From: Gigaspora rosea
Taxonomy: Eukaryota > Glomeromycota > Glomeromycetes > Diversisporales > Gigasporaceae
Reading direction: 5' to 3'
NCBI GenBank assembly: GCA_003550325.1
Contig: QKWP01000371.1
Coordinates: 100,549-164,548 of the forward strand
DNA length: 64,000 nt
The translations under genes were made by a program, and so were the position numbers. Positions 1 to 11,600 of this stretch are shown here, piece after piece. Below the pieces are notes generated by a model. The model saw nothing but the letters and a program-made list of their open reading frames with translations. It had not been told where the DNA came from and did not search any database. Position 1 is the first letter of the stretch. Every line of letters begins with the position of its first letter.

Positions 1-299
1 TATATATATTGTAATTCATTTTTATTTTATTGTTTATTATTTTTTTATTATTATAATTTATATTTTTACTTATTTTTTATTTTTTTTTTATTTTTAATTT
101 TTATTTTTTAACCAGTTTTGTTTTATTTATTATGTTTTTTTTTAATTTTATTTTTTTGATATTTATTTTAATTATTTTTAATTTTTTTTAAATTATATAT
201 TTACATCTAGATCTAGATTAGATCTTTATATGATTTTTTTTTATTTATATTTATATATATATTTTTTTTTTGTCTTTTTTCTTTTTTCTTTTTTTTTAA
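1..299. other. AT-rich low-complexity spacer
   Basis: Almost pure A/T with long T runs and TTTATT-like words. I see no gene, RNA gene or inverted repeat. It lies just outside the 3' tail of LINE-A and may be target DNA or further tail-derived sequence. Confidence 0.7.
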
Positions 300-848
300 A
301 TATTATTATTATTATTATTATTATTTTTATTTTTTATTTTTGGCAATCCTGCCTTTATTGTATAAGATGTAAGTAATAAACTACATATAAAACTACTATA
401 TACTATCATATTTTCCACCTTTTTAACAATGAAGACTCATCCGGTTACCGAGGTACCTAAATGCGATCTGCCATAGCCTAGATTTGTCTCCTTTTTGGGC
501 ACCTTAACTTTTTAAGGTATCTGTCAAAAATTCATTGACTAGCTCTTGCCTGCTAATGTTAAGATTGACCAAAAAAATTGTCTTTTTTCTTAAAGGGCCG
601 GCCTGCAGAAAGCCAGACCGGCCTTGTGAAGCCGGAAATCCACTTGAACAAAATACTCTTAGCATCATTGAAAATTCTTTAAGATTTTTCTTGCTTCGTT
701 TCTTTTACAACATCTTCATTCTTTTCTTTTTTGTTTTTCTTTTGCCTTTTTCGACTTCTTGTGGTTTTTCCTTCCTCATCTATTCCTTCTTCTTCTTCAT
801 TTTCGTTAACTCTTTCCTTTTCATTTCTTTCATCCCACTTAGTTCTTC

Positions 849-1907
849 CTACTCTGCAACGGCTTCACATCGTAGTGTCCAAATTTTTTCATAGAATTTC
901 AAACTCAAAGCTTCAAATGCTTTGTTTTTGAAATATCTTTCCACCATTGATTTTTTCTCGAAGCTTGCAGGAACTAAACCTTGAATTATTAACTTCCGTT
1001 TCCTAATCTTTTCATACTCATCTTCACCAAAAAGTACTTTTTCGACGGCCTTAAAGATTTCTGGAACAACTTCTTTCTTCTTTGTATCTTTGTTAGTAAG
1101 TATTTCTTCTTTGACCTCATGTTCTATTTTTCTCCATAGGTATTGATATATCTCACATTCTGCCAAGTGGTCTTGTGTTTCTGATTCCCTAAAACACGCT
1201 ATGCACCGATCGATTTCGTATACTCCCGGATATCTTTTATGTAGTAAAGCCAATACCGGCAGGGCCTTGTCCATACGTTTAATCCTATTGACCCAGGCCC
1301 TACTTTGCTTTATACTCCTACAATTACGGCCCTTCAGTTTATTTAGCTGATCCCATGTGCTACTCCAGTCAACTTCCTTACTATTTTCCTCCTCTTTTAA
1401 TATATCTATAATACCCGGCAACCCCTTCCATTCTACATCAAAAACCGTATTTGTAACTTCCTCCACAAATTTTCTAATTGGTCTATCTATTATGTACGTT
1501 TCCCATTTTGGAACTATTCTCATTCCTTTAACCCAACTACTAGTGATCTTAAAGCACCTTTTGCTTTTAAGACCCTCTTTAGCTAACTTGTCTGCATATT
1601 CGTTCCCTACAACCCCCGTATTTGCTTTAACCTTAACAATCTTCTAATCTATTTCCTTTTCCTCAAGGCACTTCTGTATTAATCTCAGGACGCTACCGTT
1701 GCTTATTTTAACTTCTTCTCTTAAGCTTTTTGGCTTTTGCATTTTCTTAATTAGGCTTATAGCATTTGTGCTATCTGAGAATAATTCCACTTTACTTTTA
1801 CATGGAACCGCCAAAAGTGCTGTTGCAATCGCGCCCATTTCTGCCCTTGTTGTTGAAGGCCAATCCAACAAGGCTCCGTTGAATTGAGGATTGATGAATC
1901 CTGACAC
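849..1907 (-). pseudogene. LINE-A RNase H and C-terminal zinc finger region (broken)
   Basis: The upper part carries the RNase H signatures TTRAEMGAIATAL (catalytic Glu) and ELFSDSTNAISLI (catalytic Asp). It is followed by a VKVKANTG...NEYADKLAKEG segment, the usual last RNase H block. The lower part, the frame at 849-1523, contains CIACFRESETQDHLAEC, a C-x2-C-x8-H-x3-C finger matching the C-terminal fingers of the other two LINEs here. Two in-frame TAG codons (near 1935 and 1644) sit where a Trp is expected by comparison with LINE-B and LINE-C or with RNase H in general. It is not a functional gene. Confidence 0.8.
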
Positions 1908-1937
1908 TTGTTTCGTTTTTTTGGGATATGCTATCTA

Positions 1938-4396
1938 GCCAACCCCCATACTTTTCTTACAAACCCCTGCTTGAACCTCTTCCTGGGTTAAGGAGCCATC
2001 CGTATAGATACACCATTCAAGGCACCCTTTCATGCGCTCATTCAGGGCTTTCAACTCTTTTCGCGTACTTTCTCCATCTATCCACTCATCTATTATTTCC
2101 TCTTCCTTACACTTTACTACAATATCATGTACTTCCCGTTCTCTTTCTAAATTGCTACTTGCGTCTTTGTCCTGTCTGTATACTAAATCAGCGCACTTTA
2201 TTTCGCACAGAACTCTATCTTCTCGCTTTTTAACAAGCCTTCTATTTAACGCACGTTTAGGACTTTTGAAAGCTTTGTATATTGTGCATTCTCCACTTTT
2301 TTTTACTTGATCTTCTGCACAACCTTTGCATTGTTCTATTTCATTCTCATTTGGTTTTATATTTTCTTTTTCCCTCCAATGCTCGATCTGATAGGTTTTC
2401 TTTCGTTTTTTGTTGATTCTAACTTTGCCTATCTGTGGAGTTTCTTCATTGTTTTTGAAAACAATTAATTCTGATTTTTGTCTGTTTTCTGCAATCACAT
2501 TTAGTTCTGGTTTTAGTGCCAACATATTTCTTCTACTTCGCTTGAACGCTTCTTTTAGCTTTCTTGTTTCTGTGCTTGCCAAACAAGCTTCTTCTAATTC
2601 CTCTAACCAAATTGGTTTTTTACCTGAACCTTTTTGGTTTCTCAGATTCTTTAAACGCTCCCAAGACAACATATATGTGCTATTTGTATCAAATAGCTGT
2701 TCTAATAGAAAAAGCTTTAACGACTTTTCTCTCAAAAAGCTCTTTACGCCTTTTTCACTCAAGACCTCAATTATCTTGGTGCCTTGCTGAGCAATTTTAA
2801 GACTTTCCTCCCAGATACTACTACTAAATGTGATGCCGATCTTTTTTGCCTCTTTAATCATCCTGACGGACATTTTGTGGGTATCTACTATTTCATTGAG
2901 TCTATCACTTTCCAGACTCGTGATTGCACTAATACATTTATTCGAGATCTGTGCTTGTTTTAGTCTTATCCAAGTGGATTGGCCGAGCCTTTCCATATCG
3001 TTAAGTCTAATTGTAAGATTACTGACGTGATGCGCTAATGTACTCTTCCAGAGTAGTTGAACCCCAGCGATATTTTTATGATTCAGCACACCATATGCCG
3101 TGTTAGCTGCAAGTCTACTTTTTGATTTTATCAATTTTAAAAAGGGTCTATGTAATTGTTCACAGATATTCCTACTTAGCATCACTATTTGTGCTCTGTA
3201 CTCTGCTCTCGGGATTAACACTTTATTGTTTATATATATAAGATGACTAAGCGTCATTTTCTTCTTCTTCATGCAATGAGTTAGCGCCCAAACCTCCTGC
3301 TCTATGACCTTTTTAATACATTTTAGCGCATGTTTTTCTGAGATCCAAACTCCCAGAAATCTTGCAATCCGGTCCTTTCTCTTTGCCATGACTTTATCCT
3401 TTCCTTCGGCCATTTCTATTGTAACTGCCTTATCTTTACAATTTAGGACTACTAGCTCAGACTTTTTCCCATTTATTTTAATATCATTTAACTGGTAAAA
3501 TTCGTTTGCAATTGCTAAAATATTTTTCATATCCACTTTAGATTTGGCAATCTATGTGGTATCATCTGCGTACGTCAAAACGGCTTGTCGCAGCTTTCTT
3601 TTCTGCTTTTTCCCATGGTTAATTCAACTGGCCACTCAACCTCAAGAGAATATCTGAATGATTCCTGTTCTTGTATTGTTTTAAGTAGCAGATCGTAGTA
3701 TATATGCCATACCAAGGGCGAAACCACCTCTCTTTGATTAATTCTGTCTTCTGCAACTATCTCTTTGCTAAATCCGAAGGCAGTTACCACTTCAATTCTC
3801 CTTTCTTTATATAGGTCAATAAGGAAATCAACGATGTTTTTCGGCAATTTAATTCTCTTTAGCGACAATTCTAACATTCCCAAGCTTACTGAATCAAAAG
3901 CTTTTTTAATGTTTTGCATCAATACCCACAGTTCTTTATTTTTTTCCCGAGCGTCTTCTAAGATATTGTTAAGTATTTGTATTAGGATATTTGTACAATT
4001 ACCCGGTAAGCCCGCGTAGTTACATCCTTTTAGGATATTTTTCCTTTTGAATATTTGATCTAATCTTGTATTTAAGATGCAAACTGTCATTTTTCTTAAC
4101 GTTTCAAGGAGCATTATTGGGCGGATATTAAATAAGTTAAAATTCCAAAATTCACTTTTGGGGATCGGGTACAAAATCCCTTTTTTCCATTCACTTGGAA
4201 TCTTTCTCGCTCTTATACAAGAAATTGCAAATTCACGCAATATCTTTTCTGCTTTTGGACCGGCCTTCTTAATTAATGGATAAGTGATTCCTGTAGCCCC
4301 TGGAGCTGAGTTGTTCTTTGTTTTCTCTAATGCTTCATGCCATTCTTGTTCGCTTACTTCCCCGGCTAAGTCACTATACCATTCATTATCTATTTC
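1938..4396 (-). pseudogene. LINE-A reverse transcriptase core and thumb/connection (broken)
   Basis: The fingers block reads SEWKKGILYPIPKSE...FNIRPIMLLETLRK, the palm A block contains KKAFDSVSLGMLELS, and the catalytic box reads LTYADDTT just above 3550. The long downstream frame (1935-3536) is Lys-rich connection sequence ending in the first RNase H strand, IYTDGSLTQEE. The YADD box is ordinary for LINEs. After YADDTT comes a TAG where LINE-B and LINE-C both have Trp (DDTLW, DDTTW). The frame is also interrupted further upstream. The region is a remnant of an RT once responsible for target-primed reverse transcription. Confidence 0.85.
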
Positions 4397-6157
4397 TTAT
4401 AACGGTTTATAAGCCTTGGTCCATCTTTTGTTCATACATCTTGTTTTAACCTTTCTCTTTTTATACTGTTCACGAAAATGATCTGCTGCTTTTTCTTTTA
4501 TCTCCTCCTCGTTAGTAACCAACTGCTTTTCTCCTCCATTATCTACTACTATTCTATCTAAAGTAATCCTATTACTATGTCTATCTAAAAAGCTATTTAT
4601 CATTCTTCTTTGATCTGTTACCAGCATATCACCCCGTTCCTCAATTCTTCGTCTTATTTCCTCTTCTTCTATTCTTCGTTTTTCTGTTGTCCACAGGTTG
4701 TACTGTTGTTTTCACTCTTCTTTTATCTTATCTAAGATTTCTCTTGTCCATCTTTGTAGTGTCTTGTGTTCTGCTATTACCAAACTTTGAAGAATTTTTC
4801 CTATAGAATCACCCTTCGCTATCTCTATATTTTTTCCTATATTGCTTTTGCACTTCCTGCACACTTTGCTGAGCAATTTAACCTTATTTCTTAAGACCTT
4901 AATCTCTGTGTTAGGACAGTCTTGCACTATCTCCTTCTTTTTGCACTTCATAGAAAGATTTTTCTTGCAGAACCAATAATACAGTCTTTGATAACTTTCC
5001 ACTTTTTATTCAAATTTTCAAGGTCTGTTTCCTTTTTTTTGTGAATACTTTTGGCAGCATCTTTCCATTGTGCACTTAAGGCCTTTTCTAGATGCTGAGT
5101 GTATGCTGTCCAATAATCTTTATCTACTTCCTTTATATCTACCATCAGTCTTGCGGAGTTAAAGTTAGGTTTTTAGAGTGACTTGATTTTACTAGGCCTA
5201 TATTTGTTGTTATATTTGCCGTTACGATAACATGATCACTTGCTGTAGTTGTTGACATATCTATATGTTGTACTTCCAAAATATTCCTCTTTAATTCTTT
5301 GGAAACCCATATATAGTTGATACGTAACTCCATTTGACTATTACTCCAAGTGTGCTCGTATTTGTTTGGATTTATCCATCTATATGCGTCTACGAATCCA
5401 CTGTTTTCTAGTTCTCGGAAGGTATCTTCTGTTGTTTTATTTCTTTTGCCCTCTCTACCTCTACGAATTGCCTCTTTCTGTCTTTCATAATTAAAATCCC
5501 CAGCTAAAATAAATTTTCTTTCTTTTTTTCTTTTTCCCTCGATCTTGTTCTTCAGAAGATTTTTAATTTCAGCTCTGATTTCGTCGTCTGTAGGGGAGCA
5601 TATACTATAATGATGCTGAAATCTATTTTTTTAAACATTAAAACTAGTTCTATACCATAAGCACCCCATTTGTTTACTTGGTCCACGTGTTTTGCCCACT
5701 TATTCTTAATTAAGATACCAATACCAAAACCTTTCTTTTTCTCTTCTCTTGTTTTAGTCCAAAAATCTATTATGTCCTTTTCCTGATTTAGCAACTATCT
5801 ACCTTCATTCTCTGCTACATTAGTTTCGCAAATTCCTACAATGTCTAGTTTATCTTCTTCCATTAAGTCTACCAGTGCCTCAAGTTTACTTTTGTTACTT
5901 CTAATCCCATTGATATTATGAAAACCAAACCTAAGTACGCTCAAATCTTTTTTAATGTTTTTACCGTTATGAACACTAAGCGACTCCTTTCTGTTAGAAC
6001 TGGCCTCCTTTTTCTTTTCTCTAATGTCTATTTGTGAACCTGTCGAGGAGTCTTCTTGTTGAGAAGCCAGTTCTTTTTCATATATTTCAACTGGTGCGCC
6101 AATTAGGAGCGATAGGAGACCGCCCTTTTGAGTCTTGGTCCTTCTTAATGATATCAA
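4397..6157 (-). pseudogene. LINE-A EEP endonuclease and linker (broken)
   Basis: The endonuclease starts with FGFHNINGIRSNKSK (the N-containing first motif) and IVGICETN (the catalytic Glu motif) at 5795-5930. It continues through GFGIGILIKNKW and FSIIIVYAPL at 5552-5794, and closes with RINYIWVSKEL and TASDHVIV (the SDH end motif) at 5145-5333. A Lys/Glu-rich linker (4397-5145) joins it to the RT. The pieces lie in different frames, so the nuclease is inactive. In intact LINEs this domain nicks the target DNA. Confidence 0.8.
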
Positions 6158-7309
6158 CTATATACTCCTTTATATCTTTAAGGACCGATTTTGTGATCAT
6201 TTCAATTATATTTTCTAGCTCTTGGTCGCTTTCTACGGCCTTTGGTTTTTCTTTCTTGTTTTGAGCTAGTACCAAGACTTTTGGTTTAATCACCTCGTTA
6301 GCGTCTTCTTTATTTTTAGCTCTTTGGGTTAATCTTTCATGCTCTCTATAGTTTTCCATTCTATAACCTATTTGCTCTTGACTTTTAGAGATCTCTATCT
6401 TTGTATTTGAATCCCACCAAAGTGCCTTGTTGTAGTAATAGATATTTTGTTGAGTCACTTTCTCTTTATTTTTGTTTGTTTCAAACTCAACAACTGCTTG
6501 GCTTCTAGGATTTCCATTTCTGTTATGAAAAATGTGTACTGTCTTTGCCCTAATTCTTCTTAGTTGTTTTAGTAGCACTTCTTTTGTATTCGTTGGTAGG
6601 TTGTTAAGCCTTGCGTGGAATGTTCTTCTCAGATCGAGCTGCTCTTTATTACTTTTGCCTATTGTGATTCTCACTAGATTTCCATCCTTTAACAGCAAGA
6701 CCCAAATGTTTTCAATCTCTGTTTCAATTGACTTGAAGGAGTCTTTTTCTTTCCAATACAGCTCCGCTTTTGTTTTTCTGTTCTTGCTGTGTAAAATAAA
6801 AATTTCGTCTGGACCTTTATTCTTCGTCTAATTAACGCAATTATTTCTTTTTTCGAAATATAGTACGGTAAATCCCATATCGTACACCATTGTTCTCCCA
6901 TCTGTTGTTTTAATTTTTCCTTAGAACATTCTTCATCAACTTTCCCCAGTGCAGAATTTTGATTCATATATTCTGTTTCTTTTTCTTTTTCTTTTCTTGT
7001 TTGGCTTCCTGGTATATCACCTTTGGGCGCAGTATCTATCCTGTTGTCATCACTTTTCTCAACTGCTCTGTTTGCGAAGCATTTAGTTAAATTCTTATCA
7101 CCTTCAAGTATCTTCTCCTTTTCCGAGGGCTCTATTCTATTTTCCTCGAGATGCGCTTCTATTGAATTGTTGTTTGATTTCATTATTGCCATAGTCAATT
7201 TCACTAGTCTCCGTAATTGCAAATACTATTTTTTGACACAGTTTTTCAATTTCAACATCTTTAATGTATTTTGGTACCAGGTCCTTCTCTTTAAGCTTTC
7301 CCACTCCAT
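6087..7309 (-). pseudogene. LINE-A ORF1 with two RRM-like segments (broken)
   Basis: The first RRM-like stretch reads CTIWDLPYYISKKEIIALI near 6870. The second, at about 6450-6620, reads FHARLNNLPTNTKEVLLKQL followed by TVHIFHNRNGN and QAVVEFET, a good beta-alpha-beta RRM pattern. LINE ORF1 proteins with RRMs bind the element's RNA. The segments lie in different frames. The first ATG seen here (7328) falls inside the inserted fold-back element, so it is not the original start; ORF1-like sequence resumes beyond that insertion. Confidence 0.65.
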
Positions 7310-7313
7310 TTAA

Positions 7314-7782
7314 GGGTAGGGTAAACATAGATCATTTTTCATATGATCTGAATGGTATTACAGATTATAAAAATTCGCCACAAGCAAAATTTTTTAATGC
7401 TTTAACGAATTTTTACCAAAATTTCACAACGTGCTGATAAGAACTTTCTGTTTATAGTAATAATAATTTTGAAACTTGTTTTATTTGAGAAAATTCCACT
7501 TCGAATATTACTGAACTATTTGGTCCCTTTGTGTCACCTGTAAAAAACATAGAGCCACCAGGGTAAACTTCAGTAATATTCGAAGTGGAATTTTCTTAAA
7601 TAAAACAAGTTTCGAAATTATTATTACTATAAATAGAAAGTTCTTATCTGCAAGTTGTGAAATTTTGGTAAAAATTCATTAAAGCATTAAAAAATTTTGC
7701 TTGTGGCTAATTTTTATTTACTATATAAAAATCTGTAATACCATGCAGATCATATAAAAAATGATCTACGTTTACCCTACCC
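7314..7782. mobile_element. Fold-back MITE flanked by TTAA, inserted in LINE-A ORF1
   Basis: Two arms of about 200 bp are near-perfect reverse complements around a short centre near 7545. The left end reads TTAAGGGTAGGGTAAAC (from 7310) and the right end reads GTTTACCCTACCCTTAA (to 7786). Each side is bounded by TTAA (7310-7313 and 7783-7786), the target duplication used by piggyBac-type transposases, although the termini start GGG rather than the commoner CCC. No ORF lies inside. Removing the element and one TTAA joins the flanking LINE-A sequence in the same frame (QALNGVGKLKEK). Confidence 0.85.
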
Positions 7783-7960
7783 TTAATGCTTGTTTATATT
7801 GTATCTAGTTATATGTTTTAATTGCAGTACGAATTATATACACTGTTTCTGGTTTCTCTATACCCAAGTATTCTGCAATTTCAATATCTCTCTTGAGCAC
7901 TCTGTGATGCGGTTCGTTTAATATTGACATAATTTTTTGATCTTGATGGCAGAATAGCCA
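7783..7960 (-). pseudogene. 5' part of LINE-A ORF1 beyond the fold-back element
   Basis: Minus-strand translation gives an ATG-initiated stretch (start near 7960) reading MHQRIQWLFCHQDQK...NEPHHRVLKRDIEIAEYLG...ETVYIIRTAIKTYN. A stop follows, then IQYKQAL running into the target site of the fold-back element in the same frame as KDLVPKYIKDVEIEKL on the other side. This supports an ORF1 N-terminus separated from its body by the insertion. No family is recognised for this N-terminal piece. Confidence 0.45.
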
Positions 7961-8463
7961 TTGAATTCTTTGATGCATTCCATGATAATCTATATATTTT
8001 CCTACTATAGATCACGTGTTAATATTGTTTGGAGCCTGTTATTTCTACTTATTGTTGTATTGTATTACTATCTATTGTTGAGGCTTAGTCGTAGCTATTT
8101 TCGTTTACTTGAACTAATACTTTCTTTTGTTTATGTTGCAACGCGTGTTTGTTTTGTTGTTTAACTATTTTGATTAGTTATGTGTTTGTTTTGTTATATA
8201 TCTACTGATCTGTGATATAGGGTTTTTACTAGTTCCCACTTTTTCCAAAAAATTTTACTGAAAAAGTTGTTTTTCCGAAGTTGTACTAGTCCAAAGTGGT
8301 TTTTGTACGCTATTGTTTTAGAGTAACTAGTTCCTGCTACTTAAAGCTATTTTTGTTATGTCTAGTTCCCTATTTTTTTTGTTGTTTTTAGTGTTTTTGT
8401 CGATTTTGTTTCTGCTAAAATTTTGGACACAGGGATCAGCGGAGAGAGTTGTTTTCTGTTTTC
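7961..8463. other. Spacer between LINE-A and LINE-B, possibly the LINE-A 5' UTR
   Basis: There is no convincing ORF or RNA gene. The plus-strand frame at 7961-8164 is a Leu/Tyr-rich shadow. CTAGTTCC words recur between 8230 and 8370. On the minus strand the stretch lies just upstream of LINE-A ORF1 and could be its untranslated leader, but no boundary or target duplication proves this. Confidence 0.4.
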
Positions 8464-8465
8464 TG

Positions 8466-8498
<33 letters not shown>

Positions 8499-8669
8499 TT
8501 TTTTTTTTGGATTAAGATGAGGCCTTGCTTATATCTTTATTAGTAATTTAGAAAAGTTACTACATGGAGTATACTTTTTGTATAAATACAAAATTTAAAT
8601 TACATGCAAGAATTGAAGCTTAGACTAATTTATCTGCGACCTAAACCTACTAGAGTGGTCAAGACTCAC

Positions 8670-11600
8670 CTAGTTTGATAAAGTTAAAATAAAGTTTATA
8701 GGAACACTATATTTAACCCAATGGGCAGCCCAAGAACTAATCTTCTTAAGAGCTATACCAATGGGTAAACATGAGTTTGGATTAATATGAAGTTGGTCAG
8801 GTTGGCCACAAGGGCAGCTATATGTAAATGTTTTTCGTAAAGATAGTTGTCTTTTAGTTTGTGATATAGTGGGAGTATGAGTAGAAGAAGGGTAGGTTAT
8901 ATTATTGGTTTTTCGCCATAGAGTAAATTGGGAACAGTAAGGTTTCCATAGTTGTTCGTAAGATAATTCAGAAATTTGAAGAAGAACTTTTATTATAATT
9001 TGTGAGGCTAATTTGGAAGATAAATTAAAAGGTCTAAGATCTTGAATAAGGTAAGAAGGGATTAAGCCTTTAAGTGTAGTTTGAATATAATATGGGGATA
9101 GTAAGACTGGTGATAAATAAAAGGCTGGATGGTGATAAATAGTTTGAATAAGTTGGGATATAGTATTTGGAGGGAGATCTAGATCTGTGGAGTTGATAAT
9201 ATTAGTAATAGCAGTAAGAATAATCTGATTAATATTGTTTGTATTAGGACAGAAAAGCCAGTGGTTAGGAGAATCAGGAGTGTTACATATAAAGCAATTA
9301 GTATTTGGAAATAGGTTAGGATAGATTGAATGAAAATGAAAATGTGAAGGTAGTTCGTTTAAGAATAACTTAATTTTAAAGGCTTTAAGGTTACTAAGTT
9401 TAAAGTTGGTAATGTTATTCGAAGCTTTTTGATTATTGTTAAAGTACAGCCAAGTGGAGTTCCAGTCAAAATAATGAGTAAAGTGTGACCATTCATTGGT
9501 ACGTTGTTGGGAGGACCATAAGGCCATAATATGAGCTTTGCAAATACTTTTAATAAATTTTCGTGTAGGTTGTAAGACTTGGGTATTTTCCCAATATAGA
9601 GTATGGAAAGGAATATATAAGTTGGTATAGTTAAAATTAAGAAAAGAAACGGAAGTATGTTGATTGGCTAGTTGATCAGCACGATTATTAAAAGGGTTAT
9701 CAGAATGGGCCTGAACTTTTTGTAAAGTTAGTTGGATATTAAAGGATTTGATAATATTGAGAAGTGTGTGCCATATAGGCCATATAGTAAATTTAAATTT
9801 TTTAAGAGAATTTGGATTAAGAAGTGTAAGTTTGGTGTATTTGGATATAACAGATTGTGAATCAGTAAAGATCTGAACAGTAGAATCTCGTGGCACAGTA
9901 GCGATAGCAGATAGGATTGAAATTAGTTCAGTATGATAAGAGGAGGGCCAGTGTTTAAGTTGGGCTGAAAATTCATGTATGATTTGATTGTTATAAAGTT
10001 GTACCCAGCCAATACCCATAGAGCATTGGTCAGTACAAATGTTTTTAACAGAACCATCTGTATAAAAGATAAAAGATGTATGATTATGATTGTTTTGGGC
10101 AATGGATTGTAATAACTGAGAAGTTTGATTGGGTAAGAAAAGGTTAGAAACTAAGTAGTTAGTAATATTTAAGGTTGGAGGTATAGGAATATTGAGAGGA
10201 TGTTTAATAGTAGTAGAAAGGATAAGGTCTATATAGTTTGCATTAAGGTTAAGCTGCTTGTTTGGTAGGATTCTGCCATAAAAAAGTGTAGATAATGTAG
10301 CTGATATTTCAATTGTACATGCAGAAGAAATGCGATTAGTATTAAAATTGCAGCCTAAGCAAGGTGTACAAAAGATAGGGGAAAGTGGATATAATTGGGA
10401 TTGTGAAGTGTTAATATTGGTAGTCCAATGTGTAATTGATATAGTATTGGAGTGCTTGAAGTATCTACGAGCTTTACCAATAATTATATCTTTGTTAAAA
10501 TAAGTAAGAAACCATGATTGAGGTTTTAAAGGTAGATGCCAAGTATAATAAGCAAATGCATTAATGCCTTGGGGTTGGTAATTGCTTGAAATTGAATGGT
10601 GAATATTGTTTTCAATAATAGTTTCTTCTAGAAAAGTAAACCAAAATGGTTGTTTCCCAGTAGGTAGATGGTGCACTCTAGGTGAAAGGTGTTTCCATGA
10701 AAGAAGGGTTTGATTATCTGCAGAACAAAGTTGTTCTAAATAGAGAATTTGTTTGTGACGAAGTTGTTGTTTGAAAGTTTTGTATTTGGGATGATTTTGA
10801 AGAATTTGTTCAAGTGGGAGGTTCCCACTATTAATAACTTTGGGCCAGGTAATATTTGGATTTGCTATAACATTAATTTCTAGTCTTTTTAACAAAAGAA
10901 TAATTTTAAAAGTAGTAGTTAATCTATTAGGTCCATCAATATTAGGGGAAGGGTGTTGTAGAATATTAGTTGTTGACCATAAATTGTTTTGAAGTTGTTG
11001 TAATCTAATGCGAGTAGAGATACCTAATAAATTAGGATCATTAATTCGTATTAAAAAGTTAGAAATATGATGTTGAAGTTGTATATCCCATATATTATGT
11101 ATATTGTACAAGTGTGGGTTAAGCATAGTACTATTGGGTGTAGATCTTGATAAATGTGATTTGTGTTTAGCAACAGTTAAATATTGTGATAAAATTTTTG
11201 TGCAGGTAGAGTATGGAAGAACTATATTATGTAATCGATATTCTAAAGTAGGAATTATAACAGTATTAATAATATAGGTAATTTGTTTGTCTGTGATTTG
11301 TTTAGTATTAGCGGTTTGTATAAGGTGTGAAGCCTCAGCTCGGATAAGTTTGATTTGTTGTGTATATTTGTTATTGAGAGTAAACCAGCATCCAAGAAAT
11401 TTGAAAGGTTGATTAGAAGGCAAGGAAGGTAGTGAATAGTTAAAGTATGTTATAGAGTTTGTATTTTTTTGATTAGAGCAAAAAATTGATTTGGTAGGGT
11501 TAATTTGTATATCTGCCATTTGGTAAAAAGTAGTAGCTGCAGAAATGATAGATTCAAGTTCTGTTAAGGATGAAGCAACCCATAAGGTATCGTCCATGTA

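Larger units (their letters stand above)
300..7960 (-). mobile_element. LINE-A, degraded non-LTR retrotransposon (RRM ORF1, EEP endonuclease, RT, RNase H)
   Basis: Reading on the minus strand, the domain order is ORF1 with RRM-like folds, apurinic-type (EEP) endonuclease, reverse transcriptase, RNase H and a C-terminal Cys-His finger, which is the standard order of I/L1-grade LINEs. The 3' end is a (TAA)n tail, seen on the plus strand as an ATT run near 300-326. The coding region is broken by many stops and frame changes, so the copy is dead. A 469-bp fold-back element (7314-7782) splits ORF1, and ORF1-like sequence continues beyond it to about 7960. The true 5' end is uncertain and could reach about 8463. 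No target-site duplication was found. The family resembles LINE-B and LINE-C but its RT carries YADD rather than YMDD. Confidence 0.85.

Noticed and set aside
535-931. Plus-strand frames rich in Phe, Ser and Leu
   Set aside because: They overlap the 3' region of LINE-A on the other strand and show only low-complexity residues; no domain.
7961-8164. 67-codon plus-strand frame
   Set aside because: Hydrophobic low-complexity reading of T-rich DNA between two LINEs, with no start context or domain.
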